DNA of 8,337 nucleotides from JAKPQD01 sp029572965 (GTDB lineage: Bacteria; Bacteroidota; Bacteroidia; Bacteroidales; DTGW01): positions 1-8,337 of the forward strand of contig DAOSPF010000106.1 in assembly GCA_035374585.1 (NCBI GenBank). Direction: 5' to 3'. Every line of letters begins with the position of its first letter. Position 1 is the stretch's first letter. Below the pieces are notes generated by a model. It did no database searches, was not told where the DNA came from, and saw nothing but the letters and a program-made list of their open reading frames with translations. Below, in pieces: positions 6,041 to 8,337 of this stretch. The position numbers were made by a program, and so were the translations under genes.

Positions 6041-6892
6041 TTAGTTCATTATGGATAGATTGTGATATTTATGTAGTATCAGCGTGTTGCCGTACCTTGT
6101 TTTTACTTTGGCTACAATGCTAAGTTTTTCCATGTAAGTATTGCCTTTAGGTGCCGGATAATCAATAGTAACAACCCCATTTTTGTCCATAAGGGCATTT
6201 ATTGCGCTTTCCTGAAAATATTTACCTTCTACTAAATTGGCTTCATAATAGTCAACATTTTCCCAATCCCCCGAAACACTAATTTTTAGTATAACTTTAT
6301 TAAGCAAGGCGGTTTGGTCAATTTCTTGTATGACAAGCTGGGGCTGTTTGAGCAATTGGCCATTTTTATCATACTCTTTAAGCCCAATAGCTGGCATTCC
6401 CATTTTATAAACATTAATGGCTTTTATTTTTCCATTAGGCCAGAAGGTTTTTACCGTGTCATTAATTCTGCCATTGAGGTATGTACTTGTCCTGAATAGC
6501 TGGCCTTCGTCATAATACTGAGTAACCGGGCCTTCTTGTATGTTGTCGTTAAAATAAGCTACAATCATGGGCTTCCCGTTTTTAGAATTGTAATTGACAA
6601 GTTTGCCATTCTTTTTGTCATCTTTATACTCTACAGTAGATATTAATCGGCCTTTTTCGTTATAGTTTTTTACAACACCATTGAGTTTCCCATCTTTTAT
6701 GGTGTATGAAGTTTTAAGCACGCCTGTTGAATAGTATTCTTCTACATATCCTTCGGGGTTGTCTTTTGACAAATTGCATTGAGCGAGAAAAATAACAATG
6801 AATGCCAATGCAATACTTATGGTTAGTTTTTTGGCGCTTAGTTTGGCCAACAAACTAAAAACATCTTTATTTGATTTTTTGAGGCTTGTCAT
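6041..6892 (-). CDS. MORN-repeat (MORN_2/YwqK-like) membrane-anchored protein or lipoprotein
   Basis: Predicted envelope protein of 283 residues, function unknown. An N-terminal cytoplasmic-type stretch (1-23, many Lys) precedes a hydrophobic segment (24-37) ending in FLAQC, with Cys39. This resembles a lipobox, but the Gln just before the cysteine is atypical, so it may be a lipoprotein or simply membrane-anchored. Residues about 47-182 hold five to six degenerate ~22-residue repeats of the MORN_2 kind, with recurring pieces such as YYSTGVLK, NYNEKGRL, YYDEGQLF and FWPNGKIK. This is the pattern of proteins labelled YwqK-family antitoxin in databases. The C-terminal ~95 residues look beta-rich and are not recognised. 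No toxin gene adjoins it, so antitoxin function is not supported. It is the downstream member of a same-strand pair, but a 402-bp gap with a mobile element separates it from the LysM gene, so they are probably not one operon. Confidence 0.75.
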   Translation of the reverse strand: MTSLKKSNKDVFSLLAKLSAKKLTISIALAFIVIFLAQCNLSKDNPEGYVEEYYSTGVLKTSYTIKDGKLNGVVKNYNEKGRLISTVEYKDDKKNGKLVNYNSKNGKPMIVAYFNDNIQEGPVTQYYDEGQLFRTSTYLNGRINDTVKTFWPNGKIKAINVYKMGMPAIGLKEYDKNGQLLKQPQLVIQEIDQTALLNKVILKISVSGDWENVDYYEANLVEGKYFQESAINALMDKNGVVTIDYPAPKGNTYMEKLSIVAKVKTRYGNTLILHKYHNLSIMN

Positions 6893-6988
6893 ATTTTTAT
6901 TTGTGTAAAAATAACAATTTCTTACAGCAAAAGTTATTTTATAGAAATAGAATTTTCCCGGAATTAGTTTCAGCGCTTATCTCCGGTA

Positions 6989-7008
6989 TTTAGTATGACT
7001 ATACTAAA
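6989..7008. promoter_or_regulatory. Perfect 8-bp inverted repeat upstream of the MORN gene
   Basis: TTTAGTAT (6989-6996) and ATACTAAA (7001-7008) flank GACT. It is about 100 bp upstream of the MORN gene start and ends 4 bp before the target duplication of the adjacent mobile element. It could be an operator or part of the original intergenic sequence. No convincing promoter pair for the MORN gene was found in 6893-7012. Confidence 0.3.
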
Positions 7009-7019
7009 AAGATTTACCC

Positions 7020-7255
7020 CCACTGTTGTCCGGTAAAATAAAATAGATACTTATAAATATTAGTAATATCGTTGATTAGAAACAGGTAGCCCCGTTGGGG
7101 CTTAATTTTAAGGATGTTTAATTTTACTACAAACAGGACGTCGCTACGCGACTAAATAATAGCAGCGTAGCTGCGAACTGTTTGTAGGATGACCAAATAC
7201 ACCAAATGATTCTAAGCTGCATAGCAGCGACCTGTTTTTTACCGGACAACAATGG
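7020..7255. mobile_element. MITE-like non-autonomous element with 19-bp terminal inverted repeats
   Basis: The left end CCACTGTTGTCCGGTAAAA (7020-7038) and the right end (7237-7255, reverse complement CCATTGTTGTCCGGTAAAA) match at 18 of 19 positions. Direct repeats TTTACCC flank the element at 7013-7019 and 7256-7262. The next base is C on both sides, so the duplication can also be read as 8 bp, TTTACCCC at 7013-7020 and 7256-7263. The 236-bp interior has no credible coding region, so a transposase would have to act in trans; none is in the window. An AT-rich stretch (7039-7079) and four hairpin modules fill the inside. It accounts for most of the 402-bp gap between the LysM and MORN genes (6893-7294). 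The transposase family cannot be named from these ends. Confidence 0.72.
7080..7240. repeat. Four-copy hairpin module array, two copies leftward and two rightward
   Basis: Each module is a 5-bp stem with a 3-nt loop, a 3-nt spacer and CTGTTT. Leftward copies: AAACAG 7080-7085 with stem GCCCC/GGGGC (7089-7093, 7097-7101); AAACAG 7131-7136 with stem GTCGC/GCGAC (7140-7144, 7148-7152). Rightward copies: stem GCAGC/GCTGC (7162-7166, 7170-7174) with CTGTTT 7178-7183; stem GCTGC/GCAGC (7216-7220, 7224-7228) with CTGTTT 7232-7237. The inner two extend to a 10-bp inverted repeat, CTACAAACAG (7127-7136) and CTGTTTGTAG (7178-7187). Stem bases differ between copies but pairing is kept in every one. The arrangement recalls REP/BIME-type palindromes, but kinship with them is not shown. 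Confidence 0.7.
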
Positions 7256-7294
7256 TTTACCCCTAAGGCTTTCAAAGTATTGTAAAAAAATTTT

Positions 7295-8170
7295 CTATTT
7301 CTTTTTAAAATGGTAGTCTTTATAAGTAATAGAGAACTCGTCGGCTGCAAAAGGTTTGTTAATAACCAGGTTTTTATAGCCATAAGAACCATATTGGCCG
7401 TTTTCGTCGTAAATATCAATAAGTACAGGGAGCATAATAGTTTCATCAATGAATAAATCAAGTGATTTGGCATAGGTATTTGGGATATTAATTATTTGGC
7501 CAGGTTTGACATCGGTATAATCGTCAATTTCTGGATTTAGCTCAAGGATTTTATAGTCATTGATGTTGAGCCGTTTTGCTATTGTTGTCAGGTTTTCTCC
7601 GGCTTTTATTTGGTATTTGATGATGGCATATTTTTTATTGCAAATATTGATGCGCTGGCATGAAATGCCATTTCTTTTTACATTTCCCATATAAGTAATA
7701 GTTAGCTGACGGTTGGGGTCGTCAACAATTTGGCCAATAATATTGACGAAATACGTGAACCCGGCTTCAAAAATAGTGTGGTGGTGGTTGTTACGTACCA
7801 TACTCCCCAAAGGGTCGAGGTTCAATTCGAGCCAGGGAAAGCCTACTGTTGCCACCCGAAGTTGGTTGTTGTTCCAGCCCTGGCAATAAAGGGCATCGAG
7901 CTTAATACCAATAAAAGACTGGGCTACATATATTTTTTCGGGCGAGGTGTTAATTTTAAAACTGGATACTTTTTCTACCATTTTACCTTTAATACGTTCG
8001 TTCATTACTGCATCATAGCGAAGGGTTTTTACTTCATTGGCTTTTTGACGCATTTGTTCAAGCAGTTGAATGGCATAGTCCTCGGCATGGGCACTATGGT
8101 TAACTAATAATACCAATGCAAGGCAAAAATATTTTAAGAATTTATTTGCTAAATTAAGAATCATCTTCAT
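7295..8170 (-). CDS. Secreted DUF1571-type protein with embedded LysM domain
   Basis: Exported 291-residue protein of unknown function. A signal peptide is clear (basic start, hydrophobic 14-23, cleavage probably after SAHA at residue 29). The main part resembles the DUF1571 family of Bacteroidota, a probable LolA-like beta fold: NERIKGKMVEK (57-67), YVAQSFIGIKLDALY (81-95), the NLDPLGSMVRNNHHHTIFEAGF run (residues 117-138), and after the insert MLPVLIDIYDENG (246-258). A LysM module is inserted at 186-231, with YQIKAGENLTTIAKRLNI and VKPGQIINIP, which in LysM families binds N-acetylglucosamine polymers such as peptidoglycan. It may therefore act at the cell wall in the periplasm; this is inference. 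ATG at 8170 is chosen because an in-frame TTG at 8191 lies inside the -7 promoter box. An ATG at 8164 is also possible. The gene stands alone, with the mobile element 32 bp beyond its stop codon. Confidence 0.85.
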   Translation of the reverse strand: MKMILNLANKFLKYFCLALVLLVNHSAHAEDYAIQLLEQMRQKANEVKTLRYDAVMNERIKGKMVEKVSSFKINTSPEKIYVAQSFIGIKLDALYCQGWNNNQLRVATVGFPWLELNLDPLGSMVRNNHHHTIFEAGFTYFVNIIGQIVDDPNRQLTITYMGNVKRNGISCQRINICNKKYAIIKYQIKAGENLTTIAKRLNINDYKILELNPEIDDYTDVKPGQIINIPNTYAKSLDLFIDETIMLPVLIDIYDENGQYGSYGYKNLVINKPFAADEFSITYKDYHFKKK

Positions 8171-8188
8171 GGTAGAAATTTTGAGGTG

Positions 8189-8196
8189 CAAAGTTA
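8189..8196 (-). promoter_or_regulatory. Candidate -7 promoter box of the LysM gene
   Basis: On the minus strand TAACTTTG matches TAnnTTTG exactly. It is 18 bp upstream of the ATG at 8170, implying a very short leader. The nearest TTG upstream (8215-8213) is 16 nt away, shorter than usual, so the -33 half is weak. Confidence 0.5.
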
Positions 8197-8269
8197 ATCG
8201 TTAAAAATAATACAAGTGTTAAAAAAACAAAATGGCAAAATTTTGCTTTCCTATTTTCCTGATAATAAC

Positions 8270-8320
8270 TAATATTGCAACGTCATTACTGTCCCATTAA
8301 AATCTAAAAGAGTTCTTTGA
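8270..8320 (+). promoter_or_regulatory. Possible promoter and boxA-like leader of a rightward transcript
   Basis: TAATATTG (8270-8277) is one base off the Bacteroidota -7 consensus. About 34 nt downstream comes AGTTCTTTGA (8311-8320), which resembles the boxA antitermination element of rRNA leaders (GCTCTTTAACA in E. coli). No coding frame begins before the window ends. It may be the leader of an rRNA operon or of another gene beyond 8337; the call is tentative. Confidence 0.3.
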
Positions 8321-8337
8321 AAAGTTTGAAATTTAGT

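Noticed and set aside
6041..6892. Antitoxin of a toxin-antitoxin system, as MORN_2/YwqK-like proteins are often labelled
   Set aside because: There is no small partner gene next to it, and the hydrophobic N-terminus argues for an envelope location.
7080..7240. CRISPR array, tRNA or integron attC site as an explanation for the repeated hairpins
   Set aside because: Repeats are not identical, not regularly spaced direct repeats, and are mirror-oriented. No cloverleaf or integrase core sites are seen.
7144..7473. Open frame on the minus strand across the mobile element and the LysM gene end
   Set aside because: It overlaps the real LysM gene in another frame and runs through repeat hairpins; the protein has no recognisable features.
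8171..8191. Seven-residue N-terminal extension of the LysM protein from a TTG start
   Set aside because: The TTG overlaps the -7 box, so it would lie upstream of the transcript start. ATG at 8170 gives a normal signal peptide.

Overview
The window looks like a piece of a Bacteroidota (Bacteroidetes) chromosome. Reasons: the DNA is AT-rich, the glutamate dehydrogenase and methylenetetrahydrofolate reductase read like Bacteroidota family members, start codons lack convincing Shine-Dalgarno sequences, and several genes are preceded by the Bacteroidota -7 box TAnnTTTG. The order or genus cannot be decided from this sequence. No phage, plasmid, CRISPR, tRNA or rRNA gene is visible.

Layout from left to right. 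Positions 1-312 hold the last ~89 codons of a phosphoenolpyruvate-synthase/PEP-pyruvate-binding-type protein. All three forward frames are closed just upstream, so this is a remnant or a stand-alone fragment. A G/C-rich hairpin follows and then gdhA (370-1707, +), ending in a triple 8-bp repeat. Convergent to it is metF (1890-2849, -). Upstream of metF on the same strand is an orphan soluble PAS histidine kinase (2940-4103, -). An AT-rich divergent region (4104-4318) separates the kinase from a secreted transglutaminase-like/TPR protein (4319-5902, +), which ends near a hairpin. Then come two leftward genes: a MORN-repeat membrane or lipoprotein (6041-6892, -) and a secreted DUF1571-type protein with an embedded LysM domain (7295-8170, -). 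The right end (8171-8337) carries that gene's promoter and a possible leader of a rightward transcript with a boxA-like motif.

The most notable item is in the 402-bp gap between the two leftward genes. It is a 236-bp non-autonomous, MITE-like element (7020-7255) with 19-bp terminal inverted repeats (18/19 identical) and a 7-8 bp target duplication (TTTACCC[C]). Inside it are four copies of one architectural module: a 5-bp stem, 3-nt loop, 3-nt spacer, then CTGTTT. Two copies point left and two point right. The stem sequences differ between copies but stay paired, so the structure is conserved rather than the sequence.

Functionally, the left half is core metabolism (nitrogen assimilation or catabolism through glutamate; methyl-folate supply for methionine). 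The right half encodes three exported or envelope-linked proteins without assigned function. Nothing shows that these genes form one pathway. The region reads as ordinary chromosome with one small mobile element and one decayed gene.
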